Positions 1 to 33,455 of a DNA stretch of 64,000 bases are shown here, one piece after another (the stretch's first letter is position 1; each line of letters begins with the position of its first letter). The position numbers and the translations under genes were made by a program. This stretch comes from Baylisascaris procyonis (Eukaryota > Nematoda > Chromadorea > Rhabditida > Ascarididae), in the NCBI GenBank assembly GCA_037389465.1, contig JAZARR010000206.1:186001-250000 (forward strand), in the 5' to 3' direction. The notes beneath the pieces are model-generated. The model made no database searches. It saw only the letters and a list, made by a program, of their open reading frames with translations, and was not told the DNA's origin.

Positions 1-2724
1 ATATTCGGAGGGATACTAAAAGGGGATCCTTGAATTTTTTATATTAGCAGGGATACTAAAAGAGGGGGATCCTTGAATTTTTTATATTCGGAGAGATACT
101 AAAAGAGGGGGATCCTTGAATTTTTTATATTAGCAGGGATACTAAAAGAGGGGGATCCTTGAATTTTTTATATTAGCAGGGATACTAAAAGAGGGGGATC
201 CTTGAATTTTTTATATTCGGAGGGATACTAAAAGAGGGGGATCCTTGAATTTTTTATATTCGGAGGGATACTAAAAGAGGGGATCCTTGAATTTTTTATA
301 TTAGCAGGGATACTAGAAGAGGGGGATCCTTGAATTTTTTATATTAGCAGGGATACTAAAACAGGGGGATCCTTGAATTTTTGATATTGGGAGAGATATT
401 AAAGAGGGGGATCCTTGAATTTTTTATATTAGCAGGGATACTAAAAGAGGGGGATCCTTGAATTTTTTTATATTCGGAGGGATACTAAAAGAGGGGGATC
501 CTTGAATTTTTTATATTCGGAGGGATACTAAAAGAGGGGGATCCTTGAATTTTTTATATTCGGAGGGATACTAAAAGAGGGGGATCCTTGAATTTTTTAT
601 ATTAGCAGGGATACTAAAAGAGGGGGATCCTTGAATTTTTTATATTCGGAGGGATACTAAAAGAGGGGGATCCTTGAATTTTTTATATTCGGAGGGATAC
701 TAAAAGAGGGGGATCCTTGAATTTTTTATATTCGGAGGGATACTAAAAGAGGGGGATCCTTGAATTTTTTATATTCGGAGGGATACTAAAAGAGGGGGAT
801 CCTTGAATTTTTTATATTAGCAGGGATACTAAAAGAGGGGGATCCTTGAATTTTTTATATTCGGAGGGATACTAAAAGAGGGGGATCCTTGAATTTTTTA
901 TATTAGCAGGGATACTAAAAGAGGGGGATCCTTGAATTTTTTATATTCGGAGAGATACTAAAAGAGGGGGATCCTTGAATTTTTTATATTAGCAGGGATA
1001 CTAAAAGAGGGGGATCCTTGAATTTTTTATATTAGCAGGGATACTAAAAGAGGGGGATCCTTGAATTTTTTATATTAGCAGGGATACTAAAAGAGGGGGA
1101 TCCTTGAATTTTTTATATTCGGAGGGATACTAAAAGAGGGGGATCCTTGAATTTTTTATATTCGGAGGGATACTAAAAGAGGGGGATCCTTGAATTTTTT
1201 ATATTCGGAGGGATACTAAAAGAGGGGGATCCTTGAATTTTTTATATTAGCAGGGATACTAAAAGAGGGGGATCCTTGAATTTTTTATATTCGGAGGGAT
1301 ACTAAAAGAGGGGGATCCTTGAATTTTTTATATTAGCAGGGATACTAAAAGAGGGGGATCCTTGAATTTTTTATATTCGGAGGGATACTAAAAGAGGGGG
1401 ATCCTTGAATTTTTTATATTAGCAGGGATACTAAAAGAGGGGGATCCTTGAATTTTTTATATTAGCAGGGATACTAAAAGAGGGGGATCCTTGAATTTTT
1501 TATATTAGCAGGGATACTAAAAGAGGGGGATCCTTGAATTTTTTATATTCGGAGGGATACTAAAAGAGGGGGATCCTTGAATTTTTTATATTCGGAGGGA
1601 TACTAAAAGAGGGGGATCCTTGAATTTTTTATATTAGCAGGGATACTAAAAGAGGGGGATCCTTGAATTTTTTATATTAGCAGGGATACTAAAAGAGGGG
1701 GATCCTTGAATTTTTTATATTCGGAGGGATACTAAAAGAGGGGGATCCTTGAATTTTTTATATTCGGAGGGATACTAAAAGAGGGGGATCCTTGAATTTT
1801 TTATATTCGGAGGGATACTAAAAGAGGGGGATCCTTGAATTTTTTATATTAGCAGGGATACTAAAAGAGGGGGATCCTTGAATTTTTTATATTCGGAGGG
1901 ATACTAAAAGAGGGGGATCCTTGAATTTTTTATATTCGGAGGGATACTAAAAGAGGGGGATCCTTGAATTTTTTATATTAGCAGGGATACTAAAAGAGGG
2001 GGATCCTTGAATTTTTTATATTCGGAGGGATACTAAAAGAGGGGGATCCTTGAATTTTTTATATTCGGAGGGATACTAAAAGAGGGGGATCCTTGAATTT
2101 TTTATATTCGGAGGGATACTAAAAGAGGGGGATCCTTGAATTTTTTATATTCGGAGGGATACTAAAAGAGGGGGATCCTTGAATTTTTTATATTAGCAGG
2201 GATACTAAAAGAGGGGGATCCTTGAATTTTTTATATTAGCAGGGATACTAAAAGAGGGGGATCCTTGAATTTTTTATATTAGCAGGGATACTAAAAGAGG
2301 GGGATCCTTGAATTTTTTATATTCAGGGATACTAAAAGAGGGGGATCCTTGAATTTTTTATATTAGCAGGGATACTAAAAGAGGGGGATCCTTGAATTTT
2401 TTATATTAGCAGGGATACTAAAAGAGGGGGATCCTTGAATTTTTTATATTCGGAGGGATACTAAAAGAGGGGGATCCTTGAATTTTTTATATTAGCAGGG
2501 ATACTAAAAGAGGGGGATCCTTGAATTTTTTATATTCGGAGGGATACTAAAAGAGGGGGATCCTTGAATTTTTTATATTAGGAGGGATACTAAAAGAGGG
2601 GGATCCTTGAATTTTTTATATTAGCAGGGATACTAAAAGAGGGGGATCCTTGAATTTTTTATATTCGGAGGGATACTAAAAGAGGGGGATCCTTGAATTT
2701 TTTATATTAGCAGGGATACTAAAA
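1..2724. repeat. 43-bp satellite array, about 63 tandem units, truncated at the left window edge
   Basis: Nearly identical 43-bp units run head to tail from base 1 to about 2724, where the last unit breaks off into unique sequence. Each unit carries a GGATCC (BamHI) site preceded by a G run, then a TTGAA-T6-ATATT block. Units fall into two main classes that differ in one short segment: TTAGCA (type A) or TTCGGA (type B). Rare variants are GGAGAG in place of GGAGGG (near 92, 951), a degenerate unit near 390, a deletion near 2325 and an A/B hybrid near 2581. There is no open frame and no spacer diversity, so this is satellite or minisatellite DNA. Its full extent lies outside the window. Confidence 0.98.
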
Positions 2725-4001
2725 TTTTGTATGTCATTTCTATGCACAATACTATATCGCATGAAAGTTTCAAGCCTACAAGGCAAAAACTAACCAATAA
2801 AAACACTTCACTAACCATTAACGTCTTATTGTGCACTTATGTACTAATGCGGTCAACGAACGCGACGCGACACGCACGCACGCACGCCTATCTACCATTA
2901 TTGCGAAATTTTCCCACCTAAATGCGAAATGATGACGAATTTTGAATGAAAAAAAAAATCGATAAAAGCGACTGGGCAATAGTGATGGTAAAAATTTTCT
3001 TCCCTTCAAACTTAGCAAGTAAATAACCTGATACCAGACGATATGAAATGAAAACACATTCAACAAGAGCGTTATTCAATTGAAATTCCTTGTGCTCCGA
3101 ATATAAACAACGCATATTTTGCGTATTCTTTTTTAGTAGGGAGCGAAAAATACGAGAGATTTTAATTCGAAATCGTATTAATCATCATCGTGAATTACTT
3201 AAATTATAGAAAATATGAAAAGTGGATAGTTTTAAATAAGTTTTTTTTTTAAATAACTTTTAAATAAGAATAATTGTATAGCATTGAATAACAATCTATT
3301 TAGTAGGGCTTTCTTATTTGCCTAAAGAGTTGTATTTACTCATTGTGATTTAAATGTTTCTCTGTTTCTTTTCCCCTTTCTTTAGTCCCTTGATCTTGTT
3401 TTATTGACGTCAAATGAATATTCGATGAAAGGGGAATTCAAAATATACTAACTATGATAAATAATAATTCACTATTCACTTGTAAACATTCTCTACTCTT
3501 ATCGTAGATCAAAAATGCGTAAACAATACAATACTATTGTCAATAAATATTCAAATGAACGTCATCGCTAATCTTCAAATGTACTTCAAGATCAAAGATG
3601 ACGTTTTTCGTCGAAACTTCCATCAAAATATGCACTTACTTGTGTATATATTAATGTTCTATACAATATCGTAATCAATGACCGTATTCGTCAGGGAATC
3701 GTGATAAGACACCGACTCTATTTACAGCAAAACACTTAAAATTCGAGAAAACCCATCATCTCATAGATATGTTGCCCGGCTTCAACACTATAGAAATGGC
3801 CATCTGCCTACCCTTGTTGATGGTTTTTAAATCAATTATCAAATACCATTTAATTCTATTACTTCAATCCAGCATCGGCTGCTTTTGAATTTGTGACCCA
3901 CGGATGCAAATACTAACACACTAAGGATCATGTACCTTAAATAAACAATGACTGGCCGTAAAATCTTGCATAGGAAATCTTTAATGATGGCAGTATAAAA
4001 A
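2725..4001. other. Unique AT-rich intergenic DNA, no gene seen
   Basis: No coding exon can be supported here. The stretch begins where the satellite stops and includes an ACGC-rich patch near 2865-2890. A TGACGTCA palindrome lies at 3405-3412. TTTAAT at 3980-3985 reads as ATTAAA on the minus strand and probably serves the exon at 4002-4141. Confidence 0.5.
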
Positions 4002-4141
4002 TTAGGTCCCTATTTTTTTCCCATCCAGGGGATGCTCTTGCCTCCGTCCCCCATTTTGCCTATCACTCGTCGTACGAGAGGTCTTGAACTTCGTCGGCAC
4101 CTCATATATAACGAGTTTCCGCCGCTTAATGCAGAAGCCAC
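4002..4141 (-). CDS. Probable terminal exon of an unrecognised minus-strand gene
   Basis: On the minus strand a pyrimidine-rich acceptor (CCTACCCTTCAG) ends at 4142. The frame after it is open for 45 residues to a TAA at 4002-4004, entering with two bases of a split codon. The peptide begins GFCIKRRKLVIYEVP and is rich in Lys, Arg, Ser and Thr, like a cytoplasmic tail or a disordered C-terminus. ATTAAA lies 17 nt past the stop. The block is clearly more GC-rich than its surroundings. No upstream exon was identified with confidence; a minus ORF at 5586-5786 is a weak candidate. No family is recognised. Confidence 0.38.
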
Positions 4142-7100
4142 CTGAAGGGTAGGAAAGGCGGCATATTTTGATATAATCAATACAATAGTACATGAAAATA
4201 TTCAAATATTGAGAGAAAATGAACATTAATGATAAACAATTCCGTGATGGTTGATAAAACGATGCAACACATCAGCTCAATGATCATATTTGTCAGTGAA
4301 TAGAATATATTAATCGCTCAAACGTTGTGGCGCTCTTATCAGCACTATCAATACTGATAAGAAATGAACGAGTCTTAGATATGTGACACAAAATAAAATT
4401 TACGTGCGCACATATATATTTTATTTATAGTCATATAAAACTTTAAATAATTCGATAATTAGGCAAATTTCAGTGATTTATTAGTAAATTTTTGGAAGGA
4501 AGTAAGAAAAAAAAAAATGAAAAACAAGGACAGCAATGAATATCCTAAATTATTTGATATACAGATCAACAGAAAGCTTAATATAGTATTAGTATCAATA
4601 CTTCCATGAAGAAACCAAGAGAAACAGATTAAAGTGAAGAATTAGTGAGTACTTAAAACAGCAAGGTGACTGACTACAAAGTAGATTGTCCATTGCCGTA
4701 TGCGTTGCGGATTACTGCTTTATTAGGCAGTAATAGTAATAGTTAAAGATTACTATTTTACTAACCAATAACCAACATTATTATTGTTTTCCTAGCCATT
4801 AACAAGTATTACTACTCTGCTAGACAATAATAATATTTTATTTTAAAATATTCAAACTGCAAGTTTATTTTTGTACTTTTTTTTTAAATTTTGTTGTTTG
4901 ATATTCATCATGGTTTAATGATTGATAGATAAAATAAACTAGTCAATTTCATTACTTCGATATTTCCAGTGAACCATCTAACTTTTTCTGATAGAAAATG
5001 ATGGATACGTAGCCCAACTTCCGGTTGATAAAATAGTTAGAAAAACATAGACGCTGTGGGCCAAATAAGTACACTGATTTCGGTAGTACTTCTTATAAAT
5101 CGCAATGCTTTTATATGGTCATATTTTATCAGTTTCATATGTACGTCTATAGTTTCTCTGGCTGCCAGCTATATTTTTATGTCTAAATAACAAAATTAAT
5201 AAATATAAACGACATTTAATTATAAAAATTATATTTATTCCATAAAATTCAAGTTAACCCAAAATATAGGGTAGCCATTTACCTCTCCCCCTCCCCTTCC
5301 CCATACGCCTATCAAAGCAATTATGAAAACCCATGGGAAGTAGGAAAAAAATAAAAACTGAAATCAATATAAAAATATTTCGAATGAAGCAAATGAAAAA
5401 AAAAAAGTCGAACAATTTTCTCAACTATTAAATGATAGTTCATAAGCGATAGGGAATATTCTTACAAAAAAAATTACTTGAATAATAACTAATCGATATT
5501 TTTATAAAATTAAAAGTATTTAAAAGAATTTATAAGTAATATTTAGTAAAAAAAAAATCAATATACCCAACATTAGTAATTATCATCATAGAGGTAAGCG
5601 CATTAAAAGGTAAACAACGAATGAAGTGAAGTATTGGTGAAGGCAAATATTGGCCACCACACTCATCGTTGAAACCGGAATTGCAAATGTGCTTTTTTCA
5701 CGTTTCCTTTCCACTAGGGAATGTTCTCGGAAACATGTCCGTTCACCGACAGCGATGGAGAATAACTCAACGAATAGATCTTTCATCTAAAGGTGGCAAT
5801 TAAATATTCATAAATAGATATTATAATCGTCGATAAATTCAAAAGACATCTAGAAATTAAATCCCCCTTTCCTTTAATCCAAAAAATTTCCCTTCAACCT
5901 TCTTCTAATCGAAAATTTAATGAACTTTGAAATTTAATGAAATTTAAATTTAACGTTATTTTTTTGAAAATATTTTTGCGCGGCATGACCATAACTTGCA
6001 ACTTTTAAATATCGCTGAAAAAAAAAAGAGAGATCAGGGAACCATTCAAATATTTTAGAGATATCTCTGATTCTCCTATTTTACCATAATATCTTACCAT
6101 AGCATTATCTAGAATTAGAAACGATAAACGTGAGTTGTTGAATAATATCGATAACGATAATTTATATGATTAATAAACAGCTAAAATTTTAAAGCGTATT
6201 TTTATTGAAAATATTAAAAAGTTTATTTTCTATAATAAAATATTTGTTTAAAAAATATAATTTAAAAAAAAATTAGTTATAAGAAAAAATTGAATTTGTA
6301 AGAGAGAAATTATAAAGAACGATTAATACGATGTGCTATATTTCATAGAGAAATTCGATGCTTTAAGGATCTCTTCATCGATTAATAGTGAATTGTGCTA
6401 AGATTTTGAAGAAAAGATATCCAACCATATGCAAATCGAATAGAATGAAAAAAAAATGAGATAATTTAAAAAAAAAATTGAATAAATAAAAAAATTAAAT
6501 ATTTAATTAAATATTCTCGGGTGAATTTTTCTATGCGGCAATTTGAAATATTACGCTATTATTTGTGTAGAGTTGAGCGTAACTTTGAGAGTTATATCAT
6601 TTTATTGGCTTTACTAATGTTTATCGTCTTCCTTAGCTAAAGAAGGAATGGTTATGCCATTCGCTACGCAGTATTTATAACTTGGACAAATGCGCCGTTA
6701 ACCCTTGGAGCTGCATTACTTCACAACCTGAAGTGCAAAAATAAAAGTAACCGCACAAGGGGAGAAAATAGCACTTTGCTCATATACGAACTTAGGAAGT
6801 ATAAATACTGATAGAGATTTTCGCATCAACGATAAAATTTATGATAAGGTCGAAAATATTCGATGATGTAAACATCGAATACGATCTTAGATAGTGGGTA
6901 ATAATTTCTTAGAATACAAAAATACCCGGCTGGATGGATGAATTATTGCCAGCTGCGTCGATAAAACTATAGCTACCATAAAAAAAGAGAAACAAAAAGG
7001 AATAAAAATATAATTGAAACAATAAGAGGCAACTAGCAAACAAATATCTAGGTCCAGGGAATCCCAGTTTACCCGAAGAGTCCTTGGGAAGGAAGTTTGC

Positions 7101-7558
7101 CCATCCCCTTTCCCGTAGGTTAATTCAAAAAGAAAAACGCAACATTTAAAAGTTCTTTATTGAAATATGTTCCAGTGATATCGTATGATCAACAATAAAA
7201 AAATTTGAGAACATAGTTCAGCATTATTATTTATAGATAGAGCAAAGTAAAAATGAAAAAAATTCAAGCCAGAATTATTTGAAAAAAAAAAACGAAAAGA
7301 AAAGACTAAAAAATTGAGGTGTAACGCTTATGTTTAAGTGAAATTTCCACTGTCGCCAAATGTTTTCCGCATGCATATATGGCAATGAAACATGTTTTTT
7401 GGGAAACTATCGAAGAACCTGTTTGCATTACGTATCACACCAACATCTAAATAATCACCTCATATGCACAAATTTCCCATACAAACTACTAGAAAAAGGG
7501 AAATGAATTTCAATTACATTGCCCAAAAAAATTATCAATAATAGTAAAAAATTTGTAT

Positions 7559-7622
<64 letters not shown>

Positions 7623-8239
7623 TGAATTTTATTCGACAAGTTTACCAGCTCCGGTGATCCCATCGAAATGACCACAAGACCAGGAGCAAATATGTTTTGA
7701 TATTGAATAACGGCATAGTGAAATAACTAGGAGCAAATAAATAACGGCATAACGTGTTTTGATATTAAATAAGATAACGATCGGCATAGTGAAATTGAAG
7801 GACTGTTTAGGAAATGGGGCGATGGAGGAAAATAAACAAAAAGAATATTCCTAAATATATTCAAAGAAATAAAAAATATGGAGGTGGGGGAGGGGAGGGG
7901 GGAACTTTTTCAAGATTCTTATAAACTGTTTGCCCGTAATCTCTCTTCTTTCTTCAAAGATCTTTATAGGCACGAAGATTAGCGCAATAGGTATAAACAA
8001 AAAACTAATAATGCAAATAAAAACAGAAGTAAAAGTTGGGTAAAATTTCCGGGAAATTGAGAAGAAAAAAATACAAATTTCTACTTTATTTGTATTTTTT
8101 ATTGCTTGGCGCAAAGTTCACCTGTATATTATATTAAGGTAGACAATATAAACAGTGACAGCCGGTCTGAGATTAAGATCCAGCTGTGCACACATGATGT
8201 GCACAAACTAAGGACAGAACAGAAAATGCAAATTCATAT
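4142..8239. other. AT-rich non-coding stretch
   Basis: Poly-A/T runs and TA-rich DNA dominate. Short C-rich blocks occur at 5282-5305 and 7075-7125. A minus-strand open stretch at 5586-5786 has no convincing splice signals. No gene is supported. Confidence 0.45.
7562..7619. repeat. (TA)n microsatellite
   Basis: An uninterrupted TA dinucleotide run of about 58 bases. Confidence 0.97.
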
Positions 8240-8297
8240 CGGCTAATAGCGCAACTCAATAATACGCACACATATGTCACATGCACATCTGAGTTGA

Positions 8298-8403
8298 TGA
8301 CGTAAGCTGACGTCACGCACTTCAGAAATGTGGTCGATATGGAGCACTACTGCATCATACCAACGGCATAGCAAGGTCGTCGTGTCGAGCGGAAATGACG
8401 TCA
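8298..8403. promoter_or_regulatory. Cluster of CRE/ATF-type bZIP sites
   Basis: TGACGTAA at 8298-8305 and TGACGTCA at 8308-8315 and 8396-8403 lie within 106 bp. TGACGTCA is the classic cAMP-response element bound by CREB/ATF bZIP dimers. The sites sit in a GC-richer island whose frames are open on both strands for about 60 codons, so coding sequence is not excluded. Regulatory function is inferred from the motif alone. Confidence 0.4.
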
Positions 8404-8544
8404 GAAATTCGAATCTCGCAGCAATAAACTTCACTTGTTTTAATTGTTTAATTCGAAAGCGTTCAGTTCGACTGAGCGATCTGAAAGTGTTCGCTGAATT
8501 TCAGAATATACAGTAAACGTTCGCAGTAATAACTTTTGTGATAG

Positions 8545-8787
8545 ATGCACAAAGCGCATATTATGAGTGAGAACAGATGCTTTCGACCAGATTCTTGCTT
8601 CAGATTCTTTGTTGTGAGTGAGGATGAATGCTTTCGACCGGATTCTGACTTCAGAATCAAGGCTTACGATGAGTTTCCAGGCTTTGTTACACCGGAAACC
8701 ACTGATTATATAATAAATCAACTTTTAAGTTCAAAAACTGCAAGGAATACTAAGCAAAATTTTACCAATGTAATTGAAAATGCATGA
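8545..8787 (+). CDS. Small ORF with an in-frame internal duplication, hypothetical
   Basis: An 80-codon ATG-to-stop ORF. Its first half contains two imperfect copies of a 17-residue segment built around ECFRPDSDF and RCFRPDSCF, encoded by a 51-bp tandem duplication (8565-8608 and 8616-8659). The segment is Phe-, Asp- and Cys-rich. No signal peptide, no recognised domain and no clear splice sites are visible. The minus strand is also open here, because a 51-bp duplication keeps whatever frame it falls in. It may be an exon, a decayed gene or simply duplicated non-coding DNA. Confidence 0.2.
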   Translation: MHKAHIMSENRCFRPDSCFRFFVVSEDECFRPDSDFRIKAYDEFPGFVTPETTDYIINQLLSSKTARNTKQNFTNVIENA

Positions 8788-11051
8788 TAGATTACAAGTA
8801 ACCAACATAAAAATCTCACGCATATGTTAATAAAAGCTTGTGATCACGAAGGTGCATAAATATTTTCTAATATGGCCTAGAGGAAGTAAGCATCACAGCC
8901 GTTGATTTATAACAGATGCTTCAAGCTAAAGTTTTCTACGTTGAAATAAGCACCTGTTCAAGGCAGATTTTTATTGCAACAAGGAATGTAAGATACGAAA
9001 GGGTATTATTTTCATGCTTCTAAGCAAGTGTATTCCAAACAACGAAATAAGTGTTTTAAGAGAATTCGGTTTTTAATTATATATAGAAAAAATTTTTGAA
9101 TTTTTTTTTGTATTTTTATATATACAATTAGCAACAATGTGATAAAGCATCTTTATTTATAAATTAACAAAAGAGGTGTAAGTAATATTTAAAGGCGAAA
9201 AGATGGAAAATTATTGTTATCGAATTAATGAACAAAACAAGATAATAAAGTCAACTATTGAAAGGTCAAAGGTCGTACACAATGATGCCATCATTTACTT
9301 CCGGTGTCACCTTAAAATCTACAAATCAGCTGTAATAATAATACTTTGGTTGATATTTTTTACGCGCTTCTACAATTTTTTGTGGGGTCCAACCGTACGG
9401 CAACATAATGTCTGTCTGTGTCTGTATCATGTCTGTCCGTGTCTGTATTGCATATCTATATGTCTGTTTACCTCATAATTTCAACACGAGGACAATTGTG
9501 ACTAGAGTAACGAATTTTATTTACTCTTATATGCAGCATAGAATAATCTCTATCGCTATTTCATAACGATCTATCAAGTTTCAAAAATGCTTTACAGATT
9601 TATTCGTATCGAAAAAATTTGCATATATTTTACAAAGGTGAAATTTTTATTTTTTTACTTTCTTAGTTACAAAAAAAATCGAATTATTCGCCGAAGATTT
9701 ATATGAGTGAAGAATAGCGTTAAAATATTCACCACAAGTTTTATATTGTTTATTTTATATTTTATTGTTTATTTTAGAAAATGAGCGTAATTGCAAAAGC
9801 ACACATATCGTATCGACCGCCTGGCGTGCTTTCCCACTTTTTTGGATTCGTAAAAACATAACAGTATTCTTTTTTATTCGCTGATTACCTATTGATGATG
9901 ACAATGAGCGGGATGCTTTCTCCATATTGGAATGGTCACTATAGTGCTACAATAGTTGCCGAATGCGTCTCGAACGGAAAAGTGCTAATAACAAATAGAT
10001 GTGAATGTTGATGAAATGAATTCGCCCCAACGTTCTGATGGAAAACGCGGGAAATTCGTGCAACAAAGCGTTGCGAGTACGATTTCGATCGATTGAGTTT
10101 CTATTTGAGTGCATTGTTGATGCCGGATGTTATATTTATAGAATTGATAGATGGATCTATGGGTTACAGTGATCTATAGAATTAGGCATTGTTTGTGGCT
10201 GTTAGGTTTTGTGAATATATACTTGCTGATTATGCAGCTATAGAATGATGGGGGATAGAGGGGGGATGGATTAGTGGCATTTCAAGATCAAGTCTAATCC
10301 TAAAGTGACAGGTGAGGTTCTACCAGCTCGGTGTTTATTCCGACCGTGGCCGTTATGTGCCTCAATTGTTGCTGATTTACCAATGATAGTAAATCCTTTG
10401 TTTGTTTTTTCTTTCTCGTTTACGAGATATGTGACTGTGTGATAATTTGATCGAATTGTTGACCAAATTTATGTGCAAATTAGCAAGATATTGGAGATAT
10501 AGCTGCTAAAAGGTGTTGTTTTTGATAAGCTTTGATAAGCATCTCTAATTTTACTAGTTTTATCAGAATTTATTCAAAAAGGTTGCTACGTGTTTGGCAT
10601 AAACGTCCCTAAAGAACCAGTTACGGGTTTCACGGAGGTTTGTGCACCTGAATTTCGTCGAAGGTTATAGGAAGGGTGTAACTGCCGAAACGAATATCGA
10701 CTTATTAGGTTTTGCTAGTGCATATTATCACTTAATACTATTCTTGATGATGTAAGAGTTTATAGCTTAGGTTGACATGAAAAGCTAAACGCATTTCTGC
10801 TGTTTCTAGATCATTCTTGCTAAAAAATAGATCAATTCATTGTTTGAATTCCAGGTGAGTAGATTTCAGGTCAAAATTTTTAGTTTAAAAAAAACATTTT
10901 TGATCTCCATTTCGAGACTTTTTCTTAGACTATTTTCATCATTCGTTTATTTTATTTACCTCTATGATCTGATCGGTCAAAGTGCACTGTGAATTTCCTC
11001 TTTAATTATCATTGATAATAGGATTATCTAATCATCAACAAAGTGTTTACG
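8788..11051. other. Upstream region of isw-1, no coding exon seen
   Basis: No ORF here looks like protein. A TGTCTG-rich stretch lies at 9405-9470. Two nematode-like acceptors upstream of the isw-1 ATG, a CCAG ending near 10854 and a TTTCAG ending near 10869, could be 5'-UTR or trans-splice sites. The promoter must lie in or beyond this region, but no core element can be assigned. Confidence 0.35.
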
Positions 11052-31936
<20,885 letters not shown>

Positions 31937-32545
31937 TATCGAGATGAAGTTGGGCGCTTGGTTCAGGAAACGGCTAATATGCTTTTCTACTTTTATCTGA
32001 TTTTTCTTTTTTTTGAACTTTCGGAGTGCTTTTTCCGTCGATGATGCTATTTATTTCATGTTATACTTGAGTAATTGCAAGCTTCATTTTATCTTTGCTC
32101 GAATGTTTTCCTTTTATGCAAATACGTCATGTGAATATTGAGACATCGGTTGATAGCTGCTTGACGGATGTGGTTACAAAAGTTTTTCTGAATTAGTTGG
32201 TTATAAAATTCTGTTTGGATCTTCTTGGATTATTAGCAGTAACTATAGAAAACTCAGATTTAAGAAACTACAGATGCTTAATAGAAAAGACCAGCTGTCT
32301 GTCACAAAAATTGTGATGACTTCTGCTGATGGCTCATTTCAACGAGGGGGATTTTGTTGAAATTCATCGATCAATTTGCGCAAGAAATCGAACTCACTAA
32401 TGTTGAAGACTGAGCTGTTAGTATTCAACTACAGACGTAACGCATACTTATTGGTGTTTTTCTTTGTTGTGATGTTTCTATCGTATCATTTTTCTTACAA
32501 TAAGCTCATGCTCTGAGTACGATAGTAGCACACTCGAAATGGATA

Positions 32546-33366
32546 ATGCCTTTATGCCTCTTGGGAAAGTTTTATATTGTAATCTCATTTTTCTTCGAAG
32601 CTCAAAATTGTGTTGTTAGTTCAGAGGGTTTAAAAACTCTGGCCATCGTTCCGCAAACTGTGGACTTAAGGATGAGATCTGAACCTCAGGATCTGAGAAT
32701 AGATCATTATCCACAGAATCATATTGGTCTACGTTGGTCCAATATTTCTTCAACGACTGACAGTAGCAAATCGTACGGTCGTGGTGATGGTTCGAAAATC
32801 ATTCGAGGACCGTATACAGTGACTTGAGTATTACTTGTGCTAATTGTTCTCGCAAATATTGCAATTCATAGAAAAAAATTGCGCGTTAAGTTGGTCGTTT
32901 TTTCGCATTTCATTTTGCTTCATTCTAGCATTCGAATATATTTTTCATCTTTGGGCCTATTGCAACTAAGTGATCTCTCCTCTCTCTCTCTTTATGTTTT
33001 CTTTAGACTACTATATTATGTTTCATTGATTATCCGTTTAATTATATTCTTTTTGTGTAGGGGCTATATTTACGAAGATACTGTGAGTTGTTAAGTTGCT
33101 TTGAATGTGAATGTTAAGGAATGCTTATAAAGATATCATTGATTTCTGAGTTTATCTATGATGTTTTATTATTTTATTGGGTAATATAGGTACTACAGAT
33201 AGAGGTGAAGGATGGAAACTTTTACTTTGACGAAACAATATATAGAAAAAATTTATTTTTTGGTATCACCGCAACCATCGTGAACGATTCCGATTCCAAA
33301 CCGATTTCGAATAGCAGTGTGGATCCATCGGTTGGCAACAAGAGGCGAATGCGGCAATCAATCTAG
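32546..33366 (+). CDS. Small three-exon gene, about 154 aa, unrecognised, possibly secreted
   Basis: Exons: 32546-32811, 33061-33082 (22-nt microexon) and 33190-33366 (TAG). Donors are GTATAC and GTGAGT; acceptors are TGTGTAG and AATATAG. Phases 2 and 0 match and the joined frame is open. The N-terminus MPLCLLGKFYIVISFFFEA could be a signal peptide. Alternatively the exon begins at an AAG acceptor at about 32599 and the true start lies upstream. The body includes PQDLRIDHYPQNHIGLRW and the tail EVKDGNFYFDETIYRKN with a basic end (NKRRMRQSI). AATAAA at 33450-33455 is a suitable poly(A) signal. It starts 610 bp after the isw-1 stop on the same strand. No family is recognised. Confidence 0.65.
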
Positions 33367-33449
33367 AGATGACGTCATATCACTTAGGGCAAGTTGCCAA
33401 ATTTTACAACGTTATCGTCTCGACAAAAAACTTATAAGTTTCAATTTTA

Positions 33450-33455
33450 AATAAA
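33450..33455 (+). terminator. Poly(A) signal AATAAA for the 32546-33366 gene
   Basis: A canonical hexamer 84 nt downstream of the stop codon. Confidence 0.6.

Noticed and set aside
1..2724. CRISPR-like array of regular repeats
   Set aside because: The repeats are contiguous with no unique spacers, in a eukaryotic intron-rich genome; it is satellite DNA.
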